64,000 nucleotides of DNA, taken from NCBI RefSeq assembly GCF_006717045.1, contig NZ_VFPH01000002.1, positions 2,852,001-2,916,000 on the forward strand. The letters run 5' to 3'. This DNA comes from Pseudonocardia cypriaca. Lineage in GTDB: Bacteria > Actinomycetota > Actinomycetes > Mycobacteriales > Pseudonocardiaceae. The notes under the pieces are model-generated. The model saw only the letters and a program-made list of their open reading frames with translations, did no database searches and was not told where the DNA came from. Numbering within the stretch: position 1 is the stretch's first letter; the number at the start of each line of letters is the position of its first letter. Positions 1 to 8,742 of this stretch are shown piece after piece. Both the position numbers and the translations under genes were made by a program.

Positions 1-105
1 GAACGTGCCCGCTGCGAGCAGTTCGACGGCGAGGATCACGGCGAGGACCGGCAGCGGCAGTGTCCAGACGGCCCACCGAGTCACCCCGCGTCGCGGCACT
101 CGCAT
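1..105 (-). CDS. N-terminal part of an exported or membrane protein, cut by the window edge
   Basis: Reading leftward from an ATG at 105, 35 codons are visible before the window ends. The peptide opens with MRVPRRGVTRW, a positively charged n-region, and continues into a hydrophobic core (TLPLPVLAVILAVELLAAG), so it is a signal peptide or first membrane segment. A G-rich stretch directly precedes the ATG. The body of the protein lies outside the window, so its family cannot be stated. A weak iron-box-like sequence lies about 160 bases upstream, which would suit a metal uptake gene, but that is only a hint. Confidence 0.55.
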   Translation of the reverse strand, partial: MRVPRRGVTRWAVWTLPLPVLAVILAVELLAAGTF

Positions 106-266
106 CCCCCTGAAACCTTTCACCCGGCCGTCATCGCCGGCGATGTCCCCCATCCGGGCGGATGGTAGCCGGATGGCGACCGTACGTCATCGGTCACTTG
201 ACGGGCACCACCCTGCCGGGCGGCCAACGGCCACCCAGAACGGGCAGGCGGCGAACACCGACGCAC

Positions 267-285
267 TTAGGCAAGATTAACCGAG
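267..285. promoter_or_regulatory. Possible DtxR/IdeR-type iron box
   Basis: The 19-base sequence starting TTAGGCAAGATTAACC resembles the known actinobacterial iron box (TTAGGTTAGGCTAACCTAA) at about 13 of 19 positions, with the outer TTAGG and TTAACC parts kept. It lies in the 293-base gap upstream of the partial minus-strand gene ending at 105. The centre is imperfect and the distance to the start codon is long, so this is a weak candidate. Confidence 0.27.
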
Positions 286-398
286 GTCCAAGAACGACCC
301 CGGATCGTGTGACGCCGGTCACCGACTTCGCGGGCGAAGCGAAGGGACGAACCGCCGGCGGCTGACGCTCCCGAGCGCCGCCGCCTGCCGCACCGCTA

Positions 399-755
399 CT
401 AGGCCTCCTGGGACTCCTGCACGAACAGGATCTTGTTGCCCGCCGGATCGACCGCTTCCGCGGTCTTGACGAACCCGTAGTCGTTGACGTCGCCCACGGC
501 GACCTCGGCAGCTGCGCACGCAGAGCGCTGGACGTCGATGTCCTTGACGCCGACGACAACCGTGGAGCGGCCTGCTGACTCGGGATCGACGGTCACCTGG
601 ATCCAGGCGTTCTCGACCAGCTGCCACTCGGCGATGCCTTCCATCGGCTCGACGTCGGGGGCACGCCCGATCCACTGCTGGTACCACTCCACGGCCTTCG
701 CGTGGTCGGTGACGGGTAGCACTCCCACGACACTCGCGAGGTTCGACTCAGGCAT
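399..755 (-). CDS. VOC (glyoxalase/bleomycin resistance) family protein
   Basis: 118 residues starting MPESNLASVVGVLPVTDHAKA, a single vicinal-oxygen-chelate domain: an N-terminal VLPVTDHAKAVEWYQQ strand-helix unit, a central W-containing sheet, and the closing FVKTAEAVDPAGNKILFVQ. Proteins of this length usually act as dimers. The substrate is unknown; many members bind metals or sequester drugs. The ATG at 755 is chosen because the domain begins directly after it, although the reading frame stays open far upstream. The gene lies 95 bases downstream of, and on the same strand as, an AraC-type regulator and may share its transcript. Confidence 0.85.
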   Translation of the reverse strand: MPESNLASVVGVLPVTDHAKAVEWYQQWIGRAPDVEPMEGIAEWQLVENAWIQVTVDPESAGRSTVVVGVKDIDVQRSACAAAEVAVGDVNDYGFVKTAEAVDPAGNKILFVQESQEA

Positions 756-850
756 TCGACGGTGTTCCTCTCGACTCGGTCCACAGTGGAGGTGGACGCC
801 TGCACGGTAGGAGCACCCACGGGTCGGGTCTTGGAAAAAACCGCCGCCGC

Positions 851-1693
851 TCAGTCGGCCAAGGTCGTGGACTCCGGATACGACGTGGCGGCCAGGAACC
901 GACCGGGCGACATGCCCGCGAACTCCCTGAAGTCCGCGTTCATGTGCGACTGGTCGTAGTAGCCGTGCGCGAGCGCCAGCTGGCTGAAGGAGCCGGCACC
1001 GGCACGGAGCGCCGCCGCCAGCCCGCGGAACCGGACGATGCGGGCGAAGAGCTTCGGCTTCACGCCGACCTGCTCCTCGAACAAGCCTGTGAAGCGTTTC
1101 GGGGAGGTGCCGATCCGCGTGAGGAGGTCGGCGATGGACACCTTCCCGCCGGCTCGCTCGATCTCCGACACGGCGTAGGCGACGCGCGGATCGGTGCTGG
1201 GGTGTTCTGCGAGCCGTCCCGCGATCCACCGCGCGAGGAGCAGTAGGCGCGCTTCGTCGGAACCCGCCTCGTCGAGGCGCTCGGCGAGGCGACGCGACTC
1301 GCTGCCGATCAGGTCCTGCAGATCCAGGGTGGCCCCCGTCAGCTCGTGCTGCGGAACGCCGAAGAGGGCGAGAGCGCCGGCCGGGCGAAGGCGCACCCCG
1401 AGCACGCGAGACCTCGCGGCGGGAGTCTCGATCACGAGTGGAGCCACGATGAGCCCGGAGAGACTGGCCGGCGGACACGCGGCCGCCGGCTGGCCCTCGA
1501 CGATGCGGAACGGCGCGTCCAGCTGCACGATCAGGTCGAGCTCGCCCGTCGGGTAGTGCCGCTCCCGCCGCCGCCCGAGCATGCCGTCGAACAGCCACAC
1601 GCACTCGACAAGCCCGGCGAGCGAGCAATGCCGCCAGGTGAGCTCCGTCCACACGCCCAGCTCGGACTCTTCGCGCCGAGAGACGAGGCCCAC
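851..1693 (-). CDS. AraC-family transcriptional regulator
   Basis: 280 residues. The N-terminal two thirds is an effector-type region with the pattern ...RRRERHYPTGELDLIVQL..., typical of AraC relatives with a DUF6597-like domain. The C-terminal 100 residues carry the two helix-turn-helix units: KVSIADLLTRIGTSPKRFTG and, near the end, GYYDQSHMNADFREFAGMSP. It probably controls the downstream VOC gene or itself; no operator could be assigned. Confidence 0.85.
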   Translation of the reverse strand: MGLVSRREESELGVWTELTWRHCSLAGLVECVWLFDGMLGRRRERHYPTGELDLIVQLDAPFRIVEGQPAAACPPASLSGLIVAPLVIETPAARSRVLGVRLRPAGALALFGVPQHELTGATLDLQDLIGSESRRLAERLDEAGSDEARLLLLARWIAGRLAEHPSTDPRVAYAVSEIERAGGKVSIADLLTRIGTSPKRFTGLFEEQVGVKPKLFARIVRFRGLAAALRAGAGSFSQLALAHGYYDQSHMNADFREFAGMSPGRFLAATSYPESTTLAD

Positions 1694-1751
1694 ACCCGGA
1701 GACTACCGAGGCTCCAGGTGGACGACGGCGAACTCGCGCATCCCCGCAGGC

Positions 1752-2030
1752 GCCTCGCCGAGGCGAGCCGAACGAAGTGAAGGCGGAGCAGCCGAGGCCA
1801 CGAGACCGGAACCCACACGAGCACCGAGGCAGCTACGCAACGGAAACACTCGAAGCAATGGTCCGGAGCTACTCAACGGGACCGAGCGAAGCAACGGTCC
1901 CAGCGGCGGGGGGTCCGGGGGGCGGAGCCCCTCCGGGGTGGGGGTCTGGGGGTTTGACCCCCAGAAGAAACGCCACCACCTCGCAAAGGCGAGCCGAACG
2001 AAGTGAGGCGGAGCATGCGGAGCCACAGAG
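1752..2030. repeat. Pair of about 52-base direct repeats flanking G-rich hairpins; no gene in 1694-2031
   Basis: The 338-base gap between the AraC gene and the tRNA cluster has no convincing gene. Copies at 1752-1804 and 1979-2030 share the core GGCGAGCCGAACGAAGTGA and the tail GGCGGAGC..GCCAC, differing by a few substitutions and small indels. Between them lie GAGCGAAGCAACGG-like purine-rich words and the nested hairpins listed separately. The look is that of an interspersed actinobacterial intergenic repeat, not a coding region; frames that cross it are low-complexity. Confidence 0.5.
1919..1964 (-). terminator. Nested hairpins downstream of the tRNA operon, probable terminator
   Basis: Two perfect hairpins stand side by side: 1919-1931 (GGGGC, loop GGA, GCCCC) and 1946-1964 (CTGGGGGT, loop TTG, ACCCCCAG). 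They lie about 70 bases beyond the last tRNA on the minus strand, where the tRNA transcript should end. There is no clear U-tract, which is common for actinobacterial terminators. They could equally belong to the surrounding repeat element. Confidence 0.45.
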
Positions 2031-2031
2031 G

Positions 2032-2108
2032 TGGTGGCCAGGGGCGGGGTCGAACCGCCGACCTACCGCTTTTCAGGCGGTCGCTCGTACCAACTGAGCT
2101 ACCTGGCC
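2032..2108 (-). tRNA. tRNA-Phe (anticodon GAA)
   Basis: On the minus strand the cloverleaf begins GGCCAGGTAGCTCAG. The anticodon stem ACCGC/GCGGT holds the loop CTGAAAA with anticodon GAA, the T arm contains GGTTCGACC, and the acceptor closes with CCTGGCC plus discriminator A. The 3' CCA is encoded (2034-2032), unlike in the two neighbouring tRNAs. It is last of three tRNAs read in the order Glu, Asp, Phe. Confidence 0.96.
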
Positions 2109-2137
2109 GAGACCGGTGGTTGACACCGGGTGTGAAG

Positions 2138-2211
2138 CGACCCAGACGGGACTCGAACCCGCGACCTTCGCCGTGACAGGGCGACGCGCTAACCAACTGC
2201 GCCACTGGGCC
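2138..2211 (-). tRNA. tRNA-Asp (anticodon GTC)
   Basis: The minus-strand cloverleaf begins GGCCCAGTGGCGCAG. The anticodon loop CTGTCAC gives anticodon GTC, the T arm is GGTTCGAGTCC, and the acceptor is closed by CTGGGTC with discriminator G. CCA is not encoded. It is the middle gene of the Glu-Asp-Phe cluster, 29 bases before tRNA-Phe. Confidence 0.96.
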
Positions 2212-2242
2212 TTGCTTGTTCAGTTGTACTCCGGTGGAACCG

Positions 2243-2315
2243 TACCCCCAACGGGATTCGAACCCGCGCTGCCGCCTTGAAAGGGCGGAGTCCTAGGCCG
2301 CTAGACGATGGGGGC
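2243..2315 (-). tRNA. tRNA-Glu (anticodon TTC)
   Basis: The minus-strand cloverleaf begins GCCCCCATCGTCTAG. The anticodon loop CTTTCAA gives anticodon TTC, the T arm is GGTTCGAATCC, and the acceptor is closed by TGGGGGT with discriminator A. CCA is not encoded. It is first in the three-tRNA transcript, so the cluster promoter should lie in 2316-2462. Confidence 0.96.
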
Positions 2316-2462
2316 TTGGACCGAGGTCCCCACCCGCAACGGCTATCCGTTGGGAGCGGGACAAGCATAGGACAGGCCCGTCGCGGCGCAGAACCCGGGG
2401 GGGTGCACCTCCGCCGTGGAGCGGCTCCGATGCAGGTGGGAGCCGCTCCGGGCGGTGGGTGC

Positions 2463-2696
2463 TCAGCGGGTGACGGGTGGTGGGAGGTCGGGGTTGGCCG
2501 AGATCAGCCCGAGCATGTCGAGGAGCTGACGGAGGTCCTCGGAGTCGGCCGAGTTGCGGGCCACGACCATCCGTGCCCGGTGCAGCTGCTCCTCGGACAC
2601 GCGGTACGCGTCGGCCGCAGTGCGCTGGTTGGGGATCGAGCCGCTCGATGTGAGCCGGCTCCCTTCGAGATCCGTGTGTGCGCTACCGATGGTCAT
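2463..2696 (-). CDS. Small conserved actinobacterial protein of unknown function
   Basis: 77 residues from MTIGSAHTDLEG. A GGGGAGG ribosome binding site stands six bases before this ATG, which decides the start over the longer open frame. The middle (TAADAYRVSEEQLHRARMVV) is helical and charged, and the end is Pro-rich (NPDLPPPVTR). No signal peptide, membrane segment or known motif is visible. The gene is single, upstream of the tRNA cluster on the same strand. I do not recognise the family. Confidence 0.6.
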   Translation of the reverse strand: MTIGSAHTDLEGSRLTSSGSIPNQRTAADAYRVSEEQLHRARMVVARNSADSEDLRQLLDMLGLISANPDLPPPVTR

Positions 2697-2955
2697 TCGA
2701 CGCCTCCCCGTGCGGTCGCCAGCTCTCTTCGACCGTGCGGGGGCGCACCTCCTGCGGACCGCTCCGTCCACCGGAAACCGGTTGCCTTCACCCGTCCCGG
2801 GTACCCCACCCCGGATCGGAACGCCCCGCAGCCACCCCCGTGGCCGTGACCGGCACGTTACCTAACGGGGGGCGTCCGACGCACCCCTCTTCCCGGGTGA
2901 GGGTGCGGACAGCGGATCACGCTGCGCACATCTACTCGCGCGTAGGCTGCCTGTC

Positions 2956-3330
2956 ATGCCGCCATCCGATCGGCCTCGCTCCCGCCATCGGGCGCCCGCG
3001 CCTCCGCGCAAGGGCCCGGAGCCGCAGGAGGAGCCGGACCGCGAGCTCGACTCCTACCTGGCCGCGCTGAGCGGCGCGGGTGAGGAGCACGCCACGGAGC
3101 TGACGGGACGGTTCGGGTCCGCGCAGGTGTTCCAGCTCCGGTTGCCGGCGCTGCGGATCGAGCAGTTGCGGCGGATCGCCGCCGACCGGGGTGTCTCGCC
3201 CGGCGCGCTGGCGGTGGAGTGGGTGGTCGACCGGCTCGACCGGGAGGACACCCCCACCGGTCCGCTGCCGATCGTCGAGGACGACGAGCAGCCGAAGCGC
3301 CGTTTCCTGCCGCGGCTGGGCCGCCGCTGA
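2956..3330 (+). CDS. Small protein with a ribbon-helix-helix-like C-terminal half
   Basis: 124 residues. The first 30 are basic and Pro-rich (RPRSRHRAPAPPRKG). The core contains VFQLRLPALRIEQLRRIA followed by ADRGVSPGALAVEWVVDRL, a strand-helix-turn-helix pattern like CopG/Arc-type DNA-binding proteins. The end is again basic (PKRRFLPRLGRR). It stands alone with 260 bases of upstream spacer. A role as a small DNA-binding regulator is inferred from this pattern only. Confidence 0.65.
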   Translation: MPPSDRPRSRHRAPAPPRKGPEPQEEPDRELDSYLAALSGAGEEHATELTGRFGSAQVFQLRLPALRIEQLRRIAADRGVSPGALAVEWVVDRLDREDTPTGPLPIVEDDEQPKRRFLPRLGRR

Positions 3331-3370
3331 GCCGCCGCGCCCCGGGCTCCAGCATCCCGCGGGCGCGTGA

Positions 3371-4465
3371 TCAGGGGCTGGTGATGGCTTGCAGCTCGCC
3401 GCCGGCGAGTAGGTAGACGTCGCGGCCACGTGCTGCGACCGGTGTGCCGCCGTCGCGGCTCCAGAGCAATTCACCGGTGGCGGTGGCGTACGCGCACATG
3501 GGCCCGCCGCTGACCGACAGGTAGACGCATTCGTCGGTGCTGACCGCGGTGGAGGCGGGCTCACCGGACGGGGGCACCGTCCAGGCCAGGGTTCCGGTGA
3601 GTGGATCGACGCCGTGGACGGCGGAGAGCCTGGCCCTGCTGGTGCCCACGATGGTCTGGGCAACGAGCAACCCGCCCACGAAGGCCACCGACGACACCTG
3701 CCAGTTCGCGCCCCAGCACCGGCGGCCGGTGGCGGCGTCGATCACGACCACACCGCTGTCCCGCACGACGACGACGTCCTCGCCTGCTCCGAGCACCTCG
3801 GCGTTCATCCCGACGACGGGCGCGGTCCACCGGACCTCTCCGGTTCGCAGCTCCCGCGCGACGAGCCGCTCGTCCTGGCAGTAGAACGCCGCACCCGCTC
3901 CGGCCACGACGCGCAGGGTCCCCACGAACTCGTACTGCTCGCTCGACCAGAGTCGCGCACCCGTCGCGGCGTCGAGCGCGACGACTTTCATCGGGAACCC
4001 GAGCGGGTCGGTGGGAGCTCCTTCCTGCGCCACGGCCACGACCGTCCCCTGGCCGGCACCGATCGCGTGGTTCACCGAGCTCGCGCGCGGCATCTCCCAC
4101 ACGGGGCGCCCCGTGGTCGTATCGAGCGCACCAACGGCCTCGGCATGGGCGAAGACCAGAAGGCGGTCGCTCGGGACCAGGTACCAAGCGTTGGTCGCGG
4201 CAGTCCATCGGACGGCACCCGTCGCGGCGTCCAGTGCGCGCACCACCCCCTCGTCGCGACACGCGTAGAGCGTCGTGTCGTCGGCAGCCCACGCCCCCAC
4301 CGGCTCGTCGGCTGCTCCGAAGGGCGCACTCCAGCGCACCTGTGGGGCACGCGGCGGTCGTGGCGCGGCGAGCGCGGCCACCCCGATCGCACCCGCGACC
4401 GCGGCCGTGCCCCCGCCGAGGGCCGTGAGGAGCACCGTCCGACGGCTCACACCGCGCCCGCTCAC
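3371..4465 (-). CDS. Tat-exported PQQ-type beta-propeller repeat protein
   Basis: 364 residues. The start is taken as the GTG at 4465, just after GGAGG; an adjacent GTG at 4468 is possible. The N-terminus has a twin-arginine signal (SRRTVLLTALGGGTAAVAG) ending near an AAP site. The rest is a run of blades with the PQQ/quinoprotein pattern, for example VRALDAATGAVRW, VGALDTTTGRPVWEM, VVALDAATGARLWSS and VVVIDAATGRRCWG. No catalytic residues for alcohol dehydrogenase or BamB partners are evident, so it is probably a secreted scaffold or binding propeller. Confidence 0.82.
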   Translation of the reverse strand: MSGRGVSRRTVLLTALGGGTAAVAGAIGVAALAAPRPPRAPQVRWSAPFGAADEPVGAWAADDTTLYACRDEGVVRALDAATGAVRWTAATNAWYLVPSDRLLVFAHAEAVGALDTTTGRPVWEMPRASSVNHAIGAGQGTVVAVAQEGAPTDPLGFPMKVVALDAATGARLWSSEQYEFVGTLRVVAGAGAAFYCQDERLVARELRTGEVRWTAPVVGMNAEVLGAGEDVVVVRDSGVVVIDAATGRRCWGANWQVSSVAFVGGLLVAQTIVGTSRARLSAVHGVDPLTGTLAWTVPPSGEPASTAVSTDECVYLSVSGGPMCAYATATGELLWSRDGGTPVAARGRDVYLLAGGELQAITSP

Positions 4466-4568
4466 CACCCCTCCGGAAGGTGGCGGACGCACGTCCGGCA
4501 CGCACCTCGTTCCGGCTCGTGCCCCGTGCCGACGAGACGCATCGGCGCAGTTGGGGTGCGCGACGGCG

Positions 4569-5870
4569 TCAGCGGTCGACCACCAGCACGCGGGCCGGCG
4601 GGTCACCGGCGAGGCACGGGCTCCCGGTGAACATCTTCGGGTCGATCGTGGCGGCTATCGCGCGGTAGCCCGCTGCGGTCAGGTGCAGCCCGTCACCGGC
4701 GTCGAACTCGGGCGCGAGCCGGGTCGGGTGGGCTGGGTCGGCCACGGCTGCGGCGAAGTCGAGGACGCCGTCGGCGTAGGCGGTCCCGTGCTCGCGCACC
4801 CACGCGTTCAGCTCCTGGCGCGTTGCGACGGCGGCCGGGGTGCCGTGCGGGCCGGCCTCGGACGGCGTGACCGTCGTGAGGAACACGCGCTTGCCGGCGG
4901 CCCTGGCGCGCTCGGCGAACTGCTGCAACCCTGCGGCGATCTCGGCGGCGCTGCGTCCGGCCGCGATGTCGTTGGTGCCGATGCTCAGCACGACGTCGGT
5001 GGCTCCGCCCGCCGCGGTGACGTCGCGGTCGAACCGGGCGAGCGGGACGTCCCCGTGCTGCGGCCCGGTGTCGGCGAGGAGCCGGTTCCCGGAGATGCCG
5101 GCGCCCAGCACGGCCATCGTGGTCTCGCCGCCCGCGTCGACGAGGCGCGCGCCGAGGACGTCCGGCCAGCTCTGCCCGGGCAGTGCCCCCATGCCGTCGG
5201 TGATCGAGTCGCCGACGGCGACCACGGAGTTGACGGGGCGTGGCGTCCGCACGTCGATCCCGGTGAGCACCACCGAGGAGGGTGTCTGCGGCCCGAAGGC
5301 GGCGGCGTCCGCGAAGGTGGCGTCGCCACGGCCGGAGAGGTACGCGGCCTGCATCGCGTAGTGCTGGGTGAGGACCCCGGGTGCGGCCGGCAGGAAGAGG
5401 CTGACCGCGAGCGGGCTGCCCGCCTCGGCGACCAGCGGGACGGCGTCGCTCACGACCTCGCCGCCCGGGGGGATCACGACGGCCTGCTGCCCGCCGAACG
5501 GCACCGGCCGCGTCGTCCCGAGTACCAGGCCGGCCGCGCCGTCGGAGCGGGCGGCGGTGACGGCGCCGACCGCGAGCGGGCCGTCCCCGTAGAGGTTGGA
5601 GAGGCGCAGCCGCACCTCGGAGCCGGTGACCTGCGGGCGCACGACCATCCGGACGGTGGCGCCGGCCAGGCCGGGCAGGGACTGGCCGGGCTGCGCGGCG
5701 GCCTGCCAGCCGGTGACCCAGGTGGGGCGGCAGGCCCCGGCCGTCGTGGATGCGGGCAGGTACCGCTCGTTGGTCGCCACGGCGAGGCCGATCGCGCCGG
5801 TGAGCGCCACCAGCACGGCGAGCGCGGAAGGCAGCCAGCGCGCGCCCCACCTGCTTCCGAACCCGATCAC
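4569..5870 (-). CDS. Secreted SGNH/GDSL-type esterase
   Basis: 433 residues from a GTG at 5870, preceded by GGAGGG five bases upstream; longer frames lack such a site. An N-terminal membrane/signal segment (LPSALAVLVALTGAIGLAVA) exports it. A beta-rich domain (about residues 50-200) precedes the hydrolase. SGNH blocks are visible: VVAVGDSITDG with the nucleophile Ser near residue 220, GAGISGNRLL with Gly, SIGTNDI with Asn, and DGLHLTAAGY with the Asp/His pair near 390. All four catalytic blocks are intact. Acyl or acetyl esterase activity on cell-wall or environmental polymers is likely; the exact substrate is unknown. Confidence 0.87.
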   Translation of the reverse strand: MIGFGSRWGARWLPSALAVLVALTGAIGLAVATNERYLPASTTAGACRPTWVTGWQAAAQPGQSLPGLAGATVRMVVRPQVTGSEVRLRLSNLYGDGPLAVGAVTAARSDGAAGLVLGTTRPVPFGGQQAVVIPPGGEVVSDAVPLVAEAGSPLAVSLFLPAAPGVLTQHYAMQAAYLSGRGDATFADAAAFGPQTPSSVVLTGIDVRTPRPVNSVVAVGDSITDGMGALPGQSWPDVLGARLVDAGGETTMAVLGAGISGNRLLADTGPQHGDVPLARFDRDVTAAGGATDVVLSIGTNDIAAGRSAAEIAAGLQQFAERARAAGKRVFLTTVTPSEAGPHGTPAAVATRQELNAWVREHGTAYADGVLDFAAAVADPAHPTRLAPEFDAGDGLHLTAAGYRAIAATIDPKMFTGSPCLAGDPPARVLVVDR

Positions 5871-6100
5871 CGCGTCCCTCCATCTGTCGCCTGCCGTGAT
5901 TGCTTCGCTACGCAACGTGGAACGACGGGAACACTCCACAGGTAGTCGGCCGAACGGGTGGTCACGCTACGTAGAGTCCCGTCCCGCCGCTCCTCGCCAC
6001 CCGGCCAGGTGGCGCGGCCGCAGCCGTCGCGCGGGCCTTCGATGCGCTGCTCACACCGCCTAGTGTCGAACGAGCGACTCGAGGGCGAGGAGGCCGGTGG

Positions 6101-7978
6101 ATGGGTGAGTACGAGGACGTCTTCCGCGCGAGCGTCGAGGATCCGGAGGGCTTCTGGCTCGGTGCGGCGCAGGCGATCGACTGGCACGTGGCGCCGACCC
6201 GCGCGCTGGACGCCTCCCGCCCGCCGTTCTACCGGTGGTTCCCCGACGGGGAGCTGAACGTCTGCCACAACGCGCTCGACCGGCACGTCGACGCCGGCCG
6301 CGGCGACCAGGCGGCGCTGATCTACGACTCCCCCGTCACGGGCACCCAGCGCACGTACACCTACGCCGAGCTGCGCGACGAGGTCGCGCGCTTCGCAGGC
6401 GTGCTCGCAGGCCTCGGCGTCGGCCGCGGGGACCGCGTGGTGATCTACCTGCCGATGGTGCCAGAAGCGGCGATCGCCATGCTCGCCTGCGCGCGGATCG
6501 GCGCCGTGCACTCGGTGGTCTTCGGCGGGTTCGCTCCGAAGGAGCTGGCCGTGCGCATCGACGACGCGCGGCCGTCCGTCGTGGTCTCCGCGTCCTGCGG
6601 CATCGAGGGCAAGCGGGTGATCGAGTACAAGCCGCTGCTGGACAAGGCGATCGAGCTCGCGACGCACCGGCCGGCGAAGCGGGTGATCCTGCAGCGTCCG
6701 CAGGCCGAAGCGGCGATGGGCCCCGACGACGTCGACTGGGCCGATGCGGTGGCATCCGCCACCCCTGCCGACTGCGTGCCCGTGCCTGCCACCGACCCGC
6801 TCTACATCCTCTACACCTCCGGCACCACGGGGAAGCCGAAGGGCGTCGTGCGCGACGGTGGCGGCTACGCGGTGGCGCTGCGCTGGTCGATGCCCAACGT
6901 GTACGCCGTTGACGCGGGCGACACGATCTTCACGGCGTCCGACGTCGGCTGGGTCGTCGGGCACTCCTACATCGTCTACGCACCCCTGCTCGCCGGCGCC
7001 ACCACCGTGCTCTACGAGGGCAAGCCGGTCGGTACGCCCGACGCCGGGCAGTTCTGGCGGGTCGCTGCGGAGCACGGCGTGAAGAGCCTGTTCACGGCAC
7101 CCACGGCGTTCCGCGCGATCAAGAAGGAGGACCCGGACGGCGAGTTCACCCGCAAGCACGACATCTCGTCGCTGCAGTACCTCTACCTCGCGGGCGAGCG
7201 CCTCGACCCGGAGACCCAGCGGTGGGCGTCCGAGCTGCTCGGCATCCCGGTGATCGACCACTGGTGGCAGACCGAGACGGGCTGGCCCATCGTCGCCAAC
7301 CCGGCCGGCATCGAGCTGCTGCCGATCAAGCCGGGCTCGCCGACGAAGCCGCTGCCGGGCTGGGACGTGCAGGTGCTCGACCCGGCAGGCGACCCGGTGC
7401 CGGCGGGCACCGACGGCGCGATCGTGGTGAAGCTGCCGATGCCGCCCGGCTCGCTGCCCACCCTGTGGAACGACGACGAGCGATTCGTGGCGTCCTACAT
7501 GTCCGCGTTCGACGGCTACTACCTCACCGGCGACGGCGGGCACCTCGACGAGGACGGCTACCTCTACGTCATGGGCCGCACCGACGACGTCATCAACGTC
7601 GCCGGGCACCGGCTGTCCACCGGCGGGATGGAGGAGGTCCTCGCGAGCCACCCCGACGTCGCGGAATGCGCCGTGATCGGCGTGGCCGACGCGCTGAAGG
7701 GGCAGGTGCCGCGCGGGTTCGTCGTGCTCAAGGCCGGCGTCGAGCGCGACGAGGGCGAGCTGCGGGCCGAGCTGGTGCAGCTGGTGCGCGACCAGGTCGG
7801 GGCGGTGGCGAGCCTCAAGGAGGTGGCCGTCGTGCCGGCTCTGCCCAAGACCCGCTCCGGCAAGATCCTGCGCAAGACCATGCGTGGCATCGCCGACGGC
7901 CTGGACGAGCCGGTGCCGTCGACGATCGAGAGCGTCGAGGTGCTCGACGCCCTCCGCCCGGTGCTGCGTCGCGAGTAG
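6101..7978 (+). CDS. prpE: Propionyl-CoA synthetase (AMP-forming, PrpE/ACSS3 type)
   Basis: 625 residues, the usual length for PrpE. It activates propionate (or another short acid) to the acyl-CoA through an acyl-adenylate. The AMP-binding signature YTSGTTGKPKG lies near residue 237, the DHWWQTETGWP motif near 385, the hinge GRTDDVINVAGHR near 490, and the catalytic Lys in TRSGKILRK near 585. The PrpE-like features are GFWLGAAQAIDW at the N-terminus and KGVVRDGGG after the P-loop. It is divergent from the SGNH gene with 230 bases between. Acetyl-CoA synthetase is the main alternative. Confidence 0.88.
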   Translation: MGEYEDVFRASVEDPEGFWLGAAQAIDWHVAPTRALDASRPPFYRWFPDGELNVCHNALDRHVDAGRGDQAALIYDSPVTGTQRTYTYAELRDEVARFAGVLAGLGVGRGDRVVIYLPMVPEAAIAMLACARIGAVHSVVFGGFAPKELAVRIDDARPSVVVSASCGIEGKRVIEYKPLLDKAIELATHRPAKRVILQRPQAEAAMGPDDVDWADAVASATPADCVPVPATDPLYILYTSGTTGKPKGVVRDGGGYAVALRWSMPNVYAVDAGDTIFTASDVGWVVGHSYIVYAPLLAGATTVLYEGKPVGTPDAGQFWRVAAEHGVKSLFTAPTAFRAIKKEDPDGEFTRKHDISSLQYLYLAGERLDPETQRWASELLGIPVIDHWWQTETGWPIVANPAGIELLPIKPGSPTKPLPGWDVQVLDPAGDPVPAGTDGAIVVKLPMPPGSLPTLWNDDERFVASYMSAFDGYYLTGDGGHLDEDGYLYVMGRTDDVINVAGHRLSTGGMEEVLASHPDVAECAVIGVADALKGQVPRGFVVLKAGVERDEGELRAELVQLVRDQVGAVASLKEVAVVPALPKTRSGKILRKTMRGIADGLDEPVPSTIESVEVLDALRPVLRRE

Positions 7979-8130
7979 CCGGGGCCGACGTTCGCCGGGA
8001 CGCACGAGGCGAGATGGAGCAATCAGTAGTCGGGAGGTAACAGATAGTGCTGCGGCGGAGCTAACCGTGCAGGCCGACGCTCCCCAAGCCGGCCGCTCCC
8101 CCATATCGCAGCGAGAGGACCCCAACTCTC

Positions 8131-8742
8131 ATGTCAGTTACCCGTCGTACCCGCTTGGCCGTGATCGCAGCCGCGGCCAGTGGCGCGCTCGTCGTCGCGA
8201 TGACCGGCACCGCGCTGGCCTCCGACGGCGTCGGCCGCCAGGACTGCTCCAAGGCGGTCCAGGACGCCGAGGCGGCCCTGGACACCGCCGCCCGGTCCGA
8301 GCTGCAGGGGCTCGACCGCGTGTGCGAGTCGATCCCGAACCTCGAGCGCGAGGACGCCGAGGACTCCGACGAGGGCACGCCCGAGACCACGCCGGCCGCC
8401 GCGCCGGACGAGAACAGCGCGAACGCCGCCGACTCCGACGACAGCAGCGACGAGGACGGCGACGACGAGAAGAGCGAAGACAAGGACAAGGACGAGAACA
8501 AGGACGAGGACGAGGACAAGAGCAAGGACGAGGACGAGGACGGCGCCGGCGACCGGGACTGCGCCGACTTCGACTCGCAGGCCGATGCGCAGGCCGCGTT
8601 CGAGGAGAGCTCGAACGACGAGGACGGCCTCGACGCAGACGACGACGGCGTCGCGTGCGAGGACCACTTCGGCACCGAGGACCAGCAGGTGGCGGTGCAC
8701 CCGCGCGGCGGGGTGGCCACCGGCGGGTCCGCGCTGTCGTGA
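8131..8742 (+). CDS. Secreted excalibur calcium-binding domain protein with acidic linker
   Basis: 203 residues. A signal peptide (LAVIAAAASGALVVAMTGTALA) is followed by a helical stretch, then a very acidic low-complexity linker of repeated D, E and K (about residues 70-145). The excalibur domain follows: DCADFDSQADAQAAFE and the Ca-binding loop DADDDGVACED with its two conserved Cys. The stop overlaps the start of the class F sortase gene (GTGA), so the two are translationally coupled. There is no LPXTG motif, so the link to the sortase is by operon only. Confidence 0.88.
   Translation: MSVTRRTRLAVIAAAASGALVVAMTGTALASDGVGRQDCSKAVQDAEAALDTAARSELQGLDRVCESIPNLEREDAEDSDEGTPETTPAAAPDENSANAADSDDSSDEDGDDEKSEDKDKDENKDEDEDKSKDEDEDGAGDRDCADFDSQADAQAAFEESSNDEDGLDADDDGVACEDHFGTEDQQVAVHPRGGVATGGSALS

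Noticed and set aside
399..1652. One open frame joining an upstream stretch to the VOC protein as a 417-residue fusion
   Set aside because: The first 300 residues are low-complexity and antisense-like, while the AraC gene (851-1693) explains that DNA in another frame with clear motifs.
5867..8125. A 752-codon minus-strand open frame opposite prpE
   Set aside because: No family motifs; it mirrors the codon pattern of prpE on the other strand.
8440..8545. Tandem GACGAGGAC-type DNA repeat
   Set aside because: It is the coding sequence of the acidic Asp/Glu/Lys linker of the excalibur protein.
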